Assembly (NCBI GenBank): GCA_947095585.1
Contig: OX352766.1
Location: 23,178,939 to 23,242,938 of the forward strand
Length of the DNA: 64,000 nucleotides
Source: Nephrocerus scutellatus
Taxonomy: Eukaryota; Arthropoda; Insecta; Diptera; Pipunculidae
Direction: 5' to 3'
In this document: piece by piece, positions 44,663 to 56,929 of the stretch
Position numbering within the stretch: position 1 is the stretch's first letter
Layout of the letters: each line of letters opens with the position of its first letter
Made by a program: the position numbers and the translations under genes
The notes under the pieces: generated by a model
What the model saw: only the letters and a program-made list of their open reading frames with translations
The model's database searches: none
What the model was told of the DNA's origin: nothing

Positions 44663-47600
44663 CGAAGTCCAATTGTGTCATCAAAGGACTGTTTTAGAAT
44701 TAAAAATTCAATCAAATTTGAAACTTGAAACCATTTCATAAAATTAGCTTACAAAATGTATATTATAGAGCTCGTAATTTCTTGACCTTCTCAATTGTAA
44801 TATGTAACGCAATTATTTCTAAGTCCAATTGTGTCATCAAAGGACTGTTTTAGAATTAATAATTCAATCAAATTTGAAACTTGAAACCATTTCATAAAAT
44901 TAACTTACAAAATGCATATTATAGAGCTCGTAATTTCTTGACCTTCTCAATTGTAATATGTAACGCAATTATTTCTAAGTCCAATTGTGTCATCAAAGGA
45001 CTGTTTTAGAATTAAAAATTCAATCAAATTTGAAACTTGAAACCATTTCATAAAATTAACTTACAAAATGCATATTATAGAGCTCGTAATTTCTTGACCT
45101 TCTCAATTGTAATATGTAACGCAATTATTTCTAAGTCCAATTGTGTCATCAAAGGACTGTTTTAGAATTAATAATTCAATCAAATTTGAAACTTGAAACC
45201 ATTTCATAAAATTAACTTACAAAATGCATATTATAGAGCTCGTAATTTCTCGACCTTCTCAATTGTAATATGTAACGCAATTATTTCTAAGTCCAATTGT
45301 GTCATCAAAGGACTGTTTTAGAATTAAAAATTCAATCAAATTTGAAACTTGAAACCATTTCATAAAATTAGCTTACAAAATGTATATTATAGAGCTCGTA
45401 ATTTCTCGACCTTCTCAATTGTAATATGTAACGCAATTATTTCTAAGTCCAATTGTGTCATCAAAGGACTGTTTTAGAATTAAAAATTAAATCAAATTTG
45501 AAACTTGGAACCATTTCATAAAATTAACTTACAAAATGCATATTATAGAGCTCGTAATTTCTCGACCTTCTCAATTGTAATATGTAACGCAATTATTTCT
45601 AAGTCCAATTGTGTCATCAAAGGACTGTTTTAGAATTAAAAATTCAATCAAATTTGAAACTTGAAACCATTTCATAAAATTAACTTACAAAATGCATATT
45701 ATAGAGCTCGTAATTTCTTGACCTTCTCAATTGTAATATGTAACGCAATTATTTCTAAGTCCAATTGTGTCATCAAAGGACTGTTTTAGAATTAATAATT
45801 CAATCAAATTTGAAACTTGGAACCATTTCATAAAATTAACTTACAAAATGCATATTATAGAGCTCGTAATTTCTCGACCTTCTCAATTGTAATATGTAAC
45901 GCAATTATTTCTAAGTCCAATTGTGTCATCAAAGGACTGTTTTAGAATTAAAAATTCAATCAAATTTGAAACTTGAAACCATTTCATAAAATTAGCTTAC
46001 AAAATGTATATTATAGAGCTCGTAATTTCTCGACCTTCTCAATTGTAATATGTAACGCAATTATTTCTAAGTCCAATTGTGTCATCAAAGGACTGTTTTA
46101 GAATTAAAAATTAAATCAAATTTGAAACTTGGAACCATTTCATAAAATTAACTTACAAAATGCATATTATAGAGCTCGTAATTTCTCGACCTTCTCAATT
46201 GTAATATGTAACGCAATTATTTCTAAGTCCAATTGTGTCATCAAAGGACTGTTTTAGAATTAAAAATTCAATCAAATTTGAAACTTGAAACCATTTCATA
46301 AAATTAGCTTACAAAATGTATATTATAGAGCTCGTAATTTCTTGACCTTCTCAATTGTAATATGTAACGCAATTATTTCTAAGTCCAATTGTGTCATCAA
46401 AGGACTGTTTTAGAATTAATAATTCAATTAAATTTGAAACTTGAAACCATTTCATAAAATTAGCTTACAAAATGTATATTATAGAGCTCGTAATTTCTTG
46501 ACCTTCTCAATTGTAATATGTAACGCAATTATTTCGAAGTCCAATTGTGTCATCAAACGACTGTTTTAGAATTAAAAATTCAATCAAATTTGAAACTTGA
46601 AACCATTTCATAAAATTAGCTTACAAAATGTATATTATAGAGCTCGTAATTTCTCGACCTTCTCAATTGTAATATTTAACGCAATTATTTCTAAGTCCAA
46701 TTGTGTCATCAAAGGACTGTTTTAGAATTAAAAATTCAATCAAATTTGAAACTTGAAACCATTTCATAAAATTAACTTACAAAATGCATATTATAGAGCT
46801 CGTAATTTCTTGACCTTCTCAATTGTAATATGTAACGCAATTATTTCGAAGTCCAATTGTGTCATCAAAGGACTGTTTTAGAATTAAAAATTAAATCAAA
46901 TTTGAAACTTGGAACCATTTCACAAAATTAACTTACAAAATGCATATTATAGAGCTCGTAATTTCTCGACCTTCTCAATTGTAATATGTAACGCAATTAT
47001 TTCTAAGTCCAATTGTGTCATCAAATGACTGTTTTAGAATTAAAAATTCAATCAAATTTGAAACTTGAAACCATTTCATAAAATTAGCTTACAAAATGTA
47101 TATTATAGAGCTCGTAATTTCTTGACCTTCTCAATTGTAATATGTAACGCAATTATTTCTAAGTCCAATTGTGTCATCAAAGGACTGTTTTAGAATTAAA
47201 AATTCAATCAAATTTGAAACTTGAAACCATTTCATAAAATTAGCTTACAAAATGTATATTATAGAGCTCGTAATTTCTCGACCTTCTCAATTGTAATATG
47301 TAACGCAATTATTTCTAAGTCCAATTGTGTCATCAAAGGACTGTTTTAGAATTAAAAATTAAATCAAATTTGAAACTTGGAACCATTTCATAAAATTAAC
47401 TTACAAAATGCATATTATAGAGCTCGTAATTTCTCGACCTTCTCAATTGTAATATGTAACGCAATTATTTCTAAGTCCAATTGTGTCATCAAAGGACTGT
47501 TTTAGAATTAAAAATTAAATCAAATTTGAAACTTGGAACCATTTCATAAAATTAACTTACAAAATGCATATTATAGAGGTCGTAATTTCTCGACCTTCTC

Positions 47601-49231
47601 AATTGTAATATGTAACGCAATTATTTCTAAGTCCAATTGTGTCATCAAAGGACTGTTTTAGAATTAATAATTCAATCAAATTTGAAACTTGAAACCATTT
47701 CATAAAATTAACTTACAAAATGCATATTATAGAGCTCGTAATTTCTTGACCTTCTCAATTGTAATATGTAACGCAATTATTTCTAAGTCCAATTTTGTCA
47801 TCAAAGGACTGTTTTAGAATTAAAAATTCAATCAAATTTGAAACTTGAAACCATTTCATAAATTTAACTTACAAAATGCATATTATAGAGCTCGTAATTT
47901 CTTGACCTTCTCAATTGTAATATGTAACGCAATTATTTCGAAGTCCAATTGTGTCATCAAAGGACTGTTTTAGAATTAAAAATTAAATCAAATTTGAAAC
48001 TTGGAACCATTTCATAAAATTAACTTACAAAATGCATATTATAGAGCTCGTAATTTCTCGACCTTCTCAATTGTAATATGTAACGCAATTATTTCTAAGT
48101 CCAATTGTGTCATCAAAGGACTGTTTTAGAATTAAAAATACAATCAAATTTGAAACTTGAAACCATTTCATAAAATTAGCTTACAAAATGTATATTATAG
48201 AGCTCGTAATTTCTCGACCTTCTCAATTGTAATATGTAACGCAATTATTTCTAAGTCCAATTGTGTCATCAAAGGACTGTTTTAGAATTAAAAATTAAAT
48301 CAAATTTGAAACTTGGAACCATTTCATAAAATTAACTTACAAAATGCATATTATAGAGCTCGTAATTTCTCGACCTTCTCAATTGTAATATGTAACGCAA
48401 TTATTTCTAAGTCCAATTGTGTCATCAAAGGACTGTTTTAGAATTAAAAATTAAATCAAATTTGAAACTTGGAACCATTTCATAAAATTAACTTACAAAA
48501 TGCATATTATAGAGCTCGTAATTTCTCGACCTTCTCAATTGTAATATGTAACGCAATTATTTCTAAGTCCAATTGTGTCATCAAAGGACTGTTTTAGAAT
48601 TAAAAATTCAATCAAATTTGAAACTTGAAACCATTTCATAAAATTAGCTTACAAAATGTATATTATAGAGCTCGTAATTTCTTGACCTTCTCAATTGTAA
48701 TATGTAACGCAATTATTTCTAAGTCCAATTGTGTCATCAAAGGACTGTTTTAGAATTAATAATTCAATCAAATTTGAAACTTGAAACCATTTCATAAAAT
48801 TAACTTACAAAATGCATATTATAGAGCTCGTAATTTCTTGACCTTCTCAATTGTAATATGTAACGCAATTATTTCTAAGTCCAATTGTGTCATCAAAGGA
48901 CTGTTTTAGAATTAAAAATTCAATCAAATTTGAAACTTGAAACCATTTCATAAAATTAACTTACAAAATGCATATTATAGAGCTCGTAATTTCTTGACCT
49001 TCTCAATTGTAATATGTAACGCAATTATTTCTAAGTCCAATTGTGTCATCAAAGGACTGTTTTAGAATTAATAATTCAATCAAATTTGAAACTTGAAACC
49101 ATTTCATAAAATTAACTTACAAAATGCATATTATAGAGCTCGTAATTTCTCGACCTTCTCAATTGTAATATGTAACGCAATTATTTCTAAGTCCAATTGT
49201 GTCATCAAAGGACTGTTTTAGAATTAAAAAT
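44663..49231 (+). repeat. Block duplication at 3,900-bp offset (25 units)
   Basis: 'tagaattaat' occurs at 44,851 and 48,751, and the next 'ttagaattaataattc' falls at 45,161 and 49,061; both offsets are 3,900 bp. The intervening units also agree. Matching runs from about 44,663-45,331 to 48,563-49,231. The 'attaataattcaat' form is common between 44.8 and 51 kb and appears again at 52.0-52.2 kb and in the terminal units. I did not see it before 44.8 kb. Confidence 0.82.
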
Positions 49232-51587
49232 TAAATCAAATTTGAAACTTGGAACCATTTCATAAAATTAACTTACAAAATGCATATTATAGAGCTCGTA
49301 ATTTCTCGACCTTCTCAATTGTAATATGTAACGCAATTATTTCTAAGTCCAATTGTGTCATCAAAGGACTGTTTTAGAATTAAAAATTAAATCAAATTTG
49401 AAACTTGGAACCATTTCATAAAATTAACTTACAAAATGCATATTATAGAGCTCGTAATTTCTCGACCTTCTCAATTGTAATATGTAACGCAATTATTTCT
49501 AAGTCCAATTGTGTCATCAAAGGACTGTTTTAGAATTAAAAATTCAATCAAATTTGAAACTTGAAACCATTTCATAAAATTAGCTTACAAAATGTATATT
49601 ATAGAGCTCGTAATTTCTTGACCTTCTCAATTGTAATATGTAACGCAATTATTTCTAAGTCCAATTGTGTCATCAAAGGACTGTTTTAGAATTAATAATT
49701 CAATCAAATTTGAAACTTGAAACCATTTCATAAAATTAACTTACAAAATGCATATTATAGAGCTCGTAATTTCTTGACCTTCTCAATTGTAATATGTAAC
49801 GCAATTATTTCTAAGTCCAATTGTGTCATCAAAGGACTGTTTTAGAATTAATAATTCAATCAAATTTGAAACTTGAAACCATTTCATAAAATTAACTTAC
49901 AAAATGCATATTATAGAGCTCGTAATTTCTTGACCTTCTCAATTGTAATATGTAACGCAATTATTTCTAAGTCCAATTGTGTCATCAAAGGACTGTTTTA
50001 GAATTAATAATTCAATCAAATTTGAAACTTGAAACCATTTCATAAAATTAACTTACAAAATGCATATTATAGAGCTCGTAATTTCTTGACCTTCTCAATT
50101 GTAATATGTAACGCAATTATTTCTAAGTCCAATTGTGTCATCAAAGGACTGTTTTAGAATTAATAATTCAATCAAATTTGAAACTTGAAACCATTTCATA
50201 AAATTAACTTACAAAATGCATATTATAGAGCTCGTAATTTCTTGACCTTCTCAATTGTAATATGTAACGCAATTATTTCTAAGTCCAATTGAGTCATCAA
50301 AGGACTGTTTTAGAATTAAAAATTAAATCAAATTTGAAACTTGGAACCATTTCATAAAATTAACTTACAAAATGCATATTATAGAGCTCGTAATTTCTTG
50401 ACCTTCTCAATTGTAATATGTAACGCAATTATTTCTAAGTCCAATTGTGTCATCAAAGGACTGTTTTAGAATTAATAATTCAATCAAATTTGAAACTTGA
50501 AACCATTTCATAAAATTAACTTACAAAATGCATATTATAGAGCTCGTAATTTCTTGACCTTCTCAATTGTAATATGTAACGCAATTATTTCTAAGTCCAA
50601 TTGTGTCATCAAAGGACTGTTTTAGAATTAATAATTCAATCAAATTTGAAACTTGAAACCATTTCATAAAATTAACTTACAAAATGCATATTATAGAGCT
50701 CGTAATTTCTTGACCTTCTCAATTGTAATATATAACGCAATTATTTCTAAGTCCAATTGTGTCATCAAAGGACTGTTTTAGAATTAATAATTCAATCAAA
50801 TTTGAAACTTGAAACCATTTCATAAAATTAACTTACAAAATGCATATTATAGAGCTCGTAATTTCTTGACCTTCTCAATTGTAATATGTAACGCAATTAT
50901 TTCTAAGTCCAATTGTGTCATCAAAGGACTGTTTTAGAATTAATAATTCAATCAAATTTGAAACTTGAAACCATTTCATAAAATTAACTTACAAAATGCA
51001 TATTATAGAGCTCGTAATTTCTTGACCTTCTCAATTGTAATATGTAACGCAATTATTTCGAAGTCCAATTGTGTCATCAAAGGACTGTTTTAGAATTAAA
51101 AATTAAATCAAATTTGAAACTTGGAACCATTTCATAAAATTTACTTACAAAATGCATATTATAGAGCTCGTAATTTCTCGACCTTCTCAATTGTAATATG
51201 TAACGCAATTATTTCTAAGTCCAATTGTGTCATCAAACGACTGTTTTAGAATTAAAAATTCAATCAAATTTGAAACTTGGAACCATTTCATAAAATTAAC
51301 TTACAAAATGCATATTATAGAGCTCGTAATTTTTTGACCTTCTCAATTGTAATATGTAACGCAATTATTTCGAAGTCCAATTGTGTCATCAAACGACTGT
51401 TTTAGAATTAAAAATTCAATCAAATTTGAAACTTGGAACCATTTCATAAAATTAACTTACAAAATGCATATTATAGAGCTCGTAATTTCTTGACCTTCTC
51501 AATTGTAATATGTAACGCAATTATTTCGAAGTCCAATTGTGTCATCAAACGACTGTTTAAGAATTAAAAATTCAATCAAATTTGAAA

Positions 51588-51722
51588 CTTGGAACCATTT
51601 CATAAAATTAACTTACAAAATGCATATAATAGAGCTCGTAATTTCTTGACCTTTTTCCTTTCGAAGTCCAATTGTGTCATCAAACGACTGTTTTAGAATT
51701 AAAAATTCAATCAAATTTGAAA
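51588..51722 (+). repeat. 135-bp truncated satellite unit, copy 1
   Basis: Between 'cttgacc' and 'cgaag' the normal 31 bases are replaced by 'tttttccttt'. This removes 21 bp net and leaves a pyrimidine tract not found in other units. The unit also carries 'gcatataatag'. Confidence 0.93.
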
Positions 51723-52814
51723 CTTGGAACCATTTCATAAAATTAACTTACAAAATGCATATTATAGAGCTCGTAATTTCTTGACCTTCTCAATTGTAAT
51801 ATGTAACGCAATTATTTCGAAGTCTAATTGTGTCATCAAACGACTGTTTTAGAATTAAAAATTCAATCAAATTTGAAACTTGAAACCATTTCATAAAATT
51901 AACTTACAAAATGCATATTATAGAGCTCGTAATTTCTTGACCTTCTCAATTGTAATATATAACGCAATTATTTCTAAGTCCAATTGTGTCATCAAAGGAC
52001 TGTTTTAGAATTAATAATTCAATCAAATTTGAAACTTGAAACCATTTCATAAAATTAACTTACAAAATGCATATTATAGAGCTCGTAATTTCTTGACCTT
52101 CTCAATTGTAATATGTAACGCAATTATTTCTAAGTCCAATTGTGTCATCAAAGGACTGTTTTAGAATTAATAATTCAATCAAATTTGAAACTTGAAACCA
52201 TTTCATAAAATTAACTTACAAAATGCATATTATAGAGCTCGTAATTTCTTGACCTTCTCAATTGTAATATGTAACGCAATTATTTCGAAGTCCAATTGTG
52301 TCATCAAAGGACTGTTTTAGAATTAAAAATTAAATCAAATTTGAAACTTGGAACCATTTCATAAAATTTACTTACAAAATGCATATTATAGAGCTCGTAA
52401 TTTCTCGACCTTCTCAATTGTAATATGTAACGCAATTATTTCTAAGTCCAATTGTGTCATCAAACGACTGTTTTAGAATTAAAAATTCAATCAAATTTGA
52501 AACTTGGAACCATTTCATAAAATTAACTTACAAAATGCATATTATAGAGCTCGTAATTTTTTGACCTTCTCAATTGTAATATGTAACGCAATTATTTCGA
52601 AGTCCAATTGTGTCATCAAACGACTGTTTTAGAATTAAAAATTCAATCAAATTTGAAACTTGGAACCATTTCATAAAATTAACTTACAAAATGCATATTA
52701 TAGAGCTCGTAATTTCTTGACCTTCTCAATTGTAATATGTAACGCAATTATTTCGAAGTCCAATTGTGTCATCAAACGACTGTTTAAGAATTAAAAATTC
52801 AATCAAATTTGAAA

Positions 52815-52949
52815 CTTGGAACCATTTCATAAAATTAACTTACAAAATGCATATAATAGAGCTCGTAATTTCTTGACCTTTTTCCTTTCGAAGTCCAATT
52901 GTGTCATCAAACGACTGTTTTAGAATTAAAAATTCAATCAAATTTGAAA
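52815..52949 (+). repeat. 135-bp truncated satellite unit, copy 2
   Basis: This is identical in its replacement tract to the unit at 51,588 and lies exactly 1,227 bp from it, so it was copied as part of the block duplication. It is not a second deletion event. Confidence 0.93.
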
Positions 52950-54842
52950 CTTGGAACCATTTCATAAAATTAACTTACAAAATGCATATTATAGAGCTCG
53001 TAATTTCTTGACCTTCTCAATTGTAATATGTAACGCAATTATTTCGAAGTCTAATTGTGTCATCAAACGACTGTTTTAGAATTAAAAATTCAATCAAATT
53101 TGAAACTTGGAACCATTTCATAAAATTAACTTACAAAATGCATATAATAGAGCTCGTAATTTCTTGACCTTCTCAATTGTAATATGTAACGCAATTATTT
53201 CGAAGTCCAATTGTGTCATCAAACGACTGTTTTAGAATTAAAAATTCAATCAAATTTGAAACTTGGAACCATTTCATAAAATTAACTTACAAAATGCATA
53301 TAATAGAGCTCGTAATTTCTTGACCTTCTCAATTGTAATATGTAACGCAATTATTTCGAAGTCCAATTGTGTCATCAAACGACTGTTTTAGAATTAAAAA
53401 TTCAATCAAATTTGAAACTTGAAACCATTTCATAAAATTAACTTACAAAATGCATATTATAGAGCTCGTAATTTTTTGACCTTCTCAATTGTAATATGTA
53501 ACGCAATTATTTCGAAGTCCAATTGTGTCATCAAACGACTGTTTTAGAATTAAAAATTCAATCAAATTTGAAACTTGGAACCATTTCATAAAATTAACTT
53601 ACAAAATGCATATTATAGAGCTCGTAATTTCTTGACCTTCTCAATTGTAATATGTAACGCAATTATTTCGAAGTCCAATTGTGTCATCAAAGGACTGTTT
53701 TAGAATTAAAAATTCAATCTAATTTGAAACTTGAAACCATTTCATAAAATTAACTTACAAAATGCATATTATAGAGCTCGTAATTTCTTGACCTTCTCAA
53801 CTGTAATATGTAACGCAATTATTTCGAAGTCCAATTGTGTCATCAAAGGACTGTTTTAGAATTAAAAATTCAATCAAATTTGAACTTGGAACCATTTCAT
53901 AAAATTAACTTACAAAATGCATATTATAGAGCTCGTAATTTCTTGACCTTGTCAATTGTAATATGTAACGCAATTATTTCAAAGTCCAATTGTGTCATCA
54001 AAGGACTGTTTTAGAATTAAAAATTCAATCAAATTTGAAACTTGGAACCATTTCATAAAATTAACTTACAAAATGCATATTATAGAGCTCGTAATTTCTT
54101 GACCTTCTCAATTGTAATATGTAACGCAATTATTTCGAAGTCCAATTGTGTCATCAAAGGACTGTTTTAGAATTAAAAATTCAATCTAATTTGAAACTTG
54201 AAACCATTTCATAAAATTAACTTACAAAATGCATATTATAGAGCTCGTAATTTCTTGACCTTCTCAACTGTAATATGTAACGCAATTATTTCGAAGTCCA
54301 ATTGTGTCATCAAAGGACTGTTTTAGTATTAAAAATTCAATCAAATTTGAAACTTGAAACCATTTCATAAAATTAACTTACAAAATGCATATTATAGAGC
54401 TCGTAATTTCTTGACCTTCTCAACTGTAATATGTAACGCAATTATTTCGAAGTCCAATTGTGTCATCAAAGGACTGTTTTAGTATTAAAAATTCAATCAA
54501 ATTTGAAACTTGAAACCATTTCATAAAATTAACTTACAAAATGCATATTATAGAGCTCGTAATTTCTTGACCTTCTCAACTGTAATATGTAACGCAATTA
54601 TTTCGAAGTCCAATTGTGTCATCAAAGGACTGTTTTAGAATTAAAAATTCAACCAAATTTGAAACTTGGAACCATTTCATAAAATTAACTTACAAAATGC
54701 ATATTATAGAGCTCGTAATTTCTTGACCTTCTCAATTGTAATATGTAACGCAATTATTTCGAAGTCCAATTGTGTCATCAAAGGACTGTTTTAGTATTAA
54801 AAATTCAATCAAATTTGAAACTTGGAACCATTTCATAAAATT

Positions 54843-56366
54843 AACTTACTAAATGCATATTATAGAGCTCGTAATTTCTTGACCTTCTCAATTGTAATAT
54901 GTAGCGCAATTATTTCTAAGTCCAATTGTGTCATCAAAGGACTGTTTTAGAATTAATAATTCAATCAAATTTGAAACTTGAAACCATTTCATAAAACTAG
55001 CTTACAAAATGCATATTATAGAGCTCGTAATTTCTTGACCTTCTCAATTGTAATATGTAGCGCAATTATTTCTAAGTCCAATTGTGTCATCAAAGGACTG
55101 TTTTAGAATTAAAAATTCAATCAAATTTGAAACTTGAAACCATTTCATAAAATTAGCTTACAAAATGCATATTATAGAGCTCGTAATTTCTTGACCTTCT
55201 CAATTGTAATATGTAGCGCAATTATTTCTAAGTCCAATTGTGTCATCAAAGGACTGTTTTAGAATTAAAAATTAAATCAAATTTGAAACTTGGAACCATT
55301 TCATAAAACTAGCTTACAAAATGCATATTATAGAGCTCGTAATTTCTTGACCTTCTCAATTGTAATATGTAGCGCAATTATTTCTAAGTCCAATTGTGTC
55401 ATCAAAGGACTGTTTTAGAATTAAAAATTAAATCAAATTTGAAACTTGAAACCATTTCATAAAACTAGCTTACAAAATGCATATTATAGAGCTCGTAATT
55501 TCTTGACCTTCTCAATTGTAATATGTAGCGCAATTATTTCTAAGTCCAATTGTGTCATCAAAGGACTGTTTTAGTATTAAAAATTCAATCAAATTTGAAA
55601 CTTGGAACCATTTCATAAAATTAACTTACTAAATGCATATTATAGAGCTCGTAATTTCTTGACCTTCTCAATTGTAATATGTAGCGCAATTATTTCTAAG
55701 TCCAATTGTGTCATCAAAGGACTGTTTTAGAATTAATAATTCAATCAAATTTGAAACTTGAAACCATTTCATAAAACTAGCTTACAAAATGCATATTATA
55801 GAGCTCGTAATTTCTTGACCTTCTCAATTGTAATATGTAGCGCAATTATTTCTAAGTCCAATTGTGTCATCAAAGGACTGTTTTAGAATTAAAAATTCAA
55901 TCAAATTTGAAACTTGAAACCATTTCATAAAACTAGCTTACAAAATGCATATTATAGAGCTCGTAATTTCTTGACCTTCTCAATTGTAATATGTAGCGCA
56001 ATTATTTCTAAGTCCAATTGTGTCATCAAAGGACTGTTTTAGAATTAAAAATTCAATCAAATTTGAAACTTGGAACCATTTCATAAAATTAACTTACTAA
56101 ATGCATATTATAGAGCTCGTAATTTCTTGACCTTCTCAATTGTAATATGTAGCGCAATTATTTCTAAGTCCAATTGTGTCATCAAAGGACTGTTTTAGAA
56201 TTAATAATTCAATCAAATTTGAAACTTGAAACCATTTCATAAAACTAGCTTACAAAATGCATATTATAGAGCTCGTAATTTCTCGACCTTCTCAATTGTA
56301 ATATGTAACGCAATTATTTCTAAGTCCAATTGTGTCATCAAAGGACTGTTTTAGAATTAAAAATTC
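54843..56366 (+). repeat. Terminal satellite units with 'tgtagcgc' and 'aaaactagct'
   Basis: Nine consecutive units (about 54,900-56,160) carry 'atatgtagcgc' instead of 'atatgtaacgc', a change I did not see elsewhere. Six of the units carry 'aaaactagct' (54,993, 55,305, 55,461, 55,773, 55,929, 56,241). 'aacttactaaatgc' recurs at 54,843, 55,623 and 56,091 (5 and 3 units apart). The last full unit reverts to 'gtaacgc' and 'tcgacc'. This private set marks the array edge. Confidence 0.9.
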
Positions 56367-56380
56367 ATTTAAAACTAGCT
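56361..56380 (+). other. Satellite/histone H1 junction
   Basis: Satellite sequence runs to 'ttaaaaattca' (ending at 56,367). After 'ttt' comes 'aaaactagct' (56,371-56,380), which continues directly into the H1 coding sequence. The last ten bases are both codons of H1 (lysine-leucine-alanine, 'aaa cta gct') and an exact match to the variant found in the neighbouring terminal units. In satellite phase this string would be expected 26 bp further on. The exact breakpoint is therefore ambiguous over this microhomology. Confidence 0.8.
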
Positions 56381-56823
56381 CCTTTCATTAAAAAGTACTT
56401 GAAAAATTCTGTTGCCAGTGGAAAGTTGATCCAAACCAGAAGTAAAAGTGCCTCTGGCTCGTTTAAATTAGCCGCTGCTGCTAGTAAGGAACCTAAAGCG
56501 CCAAAGGCAAAATCCTCTGTGAAGAAAAAGGCAGTCACCACGGTTAACAAGAAGCCAGCAACAGCAGTGAAAAAATTTACAGCCGGATCCGGCGAGAAGA
56601 AAGTGAAAAAATCTGCAGCTACTAAAAAAGTGGTAGAGAAGAAAAAAAACGGAAAATGCTAAAACTAAAACAGGCAGGTGGTGCTGTTAAGGCTAAAACA
56701 AGGAAACCAAAAGCTGCTGCTTTTAGTGTTATAAGCGGCTGCTAAGCCAAAAGCTGTTACCGTTGCTGCAGCTAAACCAAAAAAGCCGCTACAGCATTGA
56801 AGAAAGCAGCACCTAGAAAGTAA
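56372..56823 (+). pseudogene. Histone H1, 5'-truncated and frameshifted
   Basis: Linker histone H1 binds DNA at the nucleosome entry/exit and compacts chromatin. The copy begins inside the globular winged-helix domain: [18 protein letters not shown], then LIQT and SASGSFKL match the last third of insect H1 globular domains. A lysine/alanine-rich tail follows. The N-terminal tail and first two thirds of the globular domain are absent, cut by the satellite junction. The first frame ends at a taa at 56,660, after an A-run (56,642-56,649) has shifted frame. Tail sequence can be followed by switching frame at least three times, through a GGAVKAKTRKPKAAA segment and an AVTVAAAKPKK segment, to ALKKAAPRK and a stop at 56,821-56,823. 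An upstream TTG-initiated frame through satellite is not a credible start. It is a dead remnant; insect origin is likely. Confidence 0.93.
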
Positions 56824-56886
56824 AATGTATAATTTTCCAGACGGTTAGATTTTCAACAAAAATAATTTGAAGTTAACATAACAAAA

Positions 56887-56902
56887 AGCTCTTTTCAGGG
56901 CT
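56887..56902 (+). promoter_or_regulatory. Histone mRNA 3' stem-loop
   Basis: AGCTCTTTTCAGGGCT folds into a 6-bp stem (A-T, G-C, C-G, one T-G wobble, C-G, T-A) around the loop TTTC. It lies 63 bases after the H1 stop and is preceded by the usual A/C-rich 'acaaa'. This is the SLBP-binding element of metazoan replication-dependent histone mRNAs, which directs cleavage without polyadenylation. The wobble pair is a small departure from a perfect stem. Confidence 0.88.
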
Positions 56903-56918
56903 ACAAAAATTTCATTCA

Positions 56919-56927
56919 ACGAGAAAA
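56919..56927 (+). promoter_or_regulatory. Possible histone downstream element
   Basis: A purine-rich 'acgagaaaa' begins 17 bases after the stem-loop, the distance at which U7 snRNA pairs with the histone downstream element in metazoans. The assignment rests on position and composition only. Confidence 0.5.
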
Positions 56928-56929
56928 TT

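Larger units (their letters stand above)
50633..53106 (+). repeat. 1,227-bp tandem duplication of eight units
   Basis: Four independent markers recur at exactly 1,227 bp: 'tataacgc' (50,731 and 51,958), 'aaatttacttac' (51,143 and 52,370), 'ctttttcctttcg' (51,651 and 52,878) and 'agtctaattg' (ctaattg at 51,824 and 53,051). The length equals eight 156-bp units minus one 21-bp deletion. Identity extends to near 51,879 and 53,106, where cttgaaacc and cttggaacc differ. The near-perfect identity indicates that this is one of the youngest events in the array. Confidence 0.93.
1..56366 (+). repeat. 156-bp satellite DNA array, 361 units, all head to tail
   Basis: The same ~156-bp unit recurs without interruption and always in one orientation. 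With the c of 'cttgg' as landmark, the first is at 21 and the last at 56,225. The distance (56,204) plus the visible short-unit deficits (112 bp) equals exactly 361 x 156. Base composition of the B consensus is about 27 % G+C by hand count. Stops occur in all frames, and no reading frame of 60 codons lies inside the array. Units differ at a limited set of diagnostic positions, so subfamilies can be followed along the array. I do not recognise the monomer as a named satellite. A centromeric or pericentromeric location is inference from size and structure. Confidence 0.98.
7322..56366 (+). repeat. B-type satellite zone
   Basis: Diagnostic bases are 'gtaatatgtaacgcaatt', 'agtccaattgtgtcatc' and 'ggactg' or 'cgactg'. 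Recurrent alternatives within B are ttgacc/tcgacc, cgaagtcc/ctaagtcc, cttggaacc/cttgaaacc, attaactt/attagctt, atgcata/atgtata and aaagg/aaacg. They are linked in haplotypes: for example, tcgacc with ctaagtcc is usually followed by cttgaaacc and then attagctt. Such linkage indicates amplification in blocks larger than one unit. Confidence 0.93.

Noticed and set aside
1..56366. CRISPR-like array
   Set aside because: The regular repeats have no unique spacers: the whole 156-bp period is repeated, and the sequence context is eukaryotic.
1..56366. CENP-B box in the satellite
   Set aside because: No match to the NTTCGNNNNANNCGGGN pattern in the consensus; the 'atttcg' in each unit is not followed by CGGG.
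56365..56550. Minus-strand 61-codon frame
   Set aside because: It is the antisense shadow of the H1 lysine/alanine-rich coding sequence, with no independent support.
56330..56662. Intact 110-codon gene
   Set aside because: It opens at a TTG in satellite sequence and ends at a frameshift-induced stop; only the part from 56,372 is H1 and the H1 tail continues in other frames.
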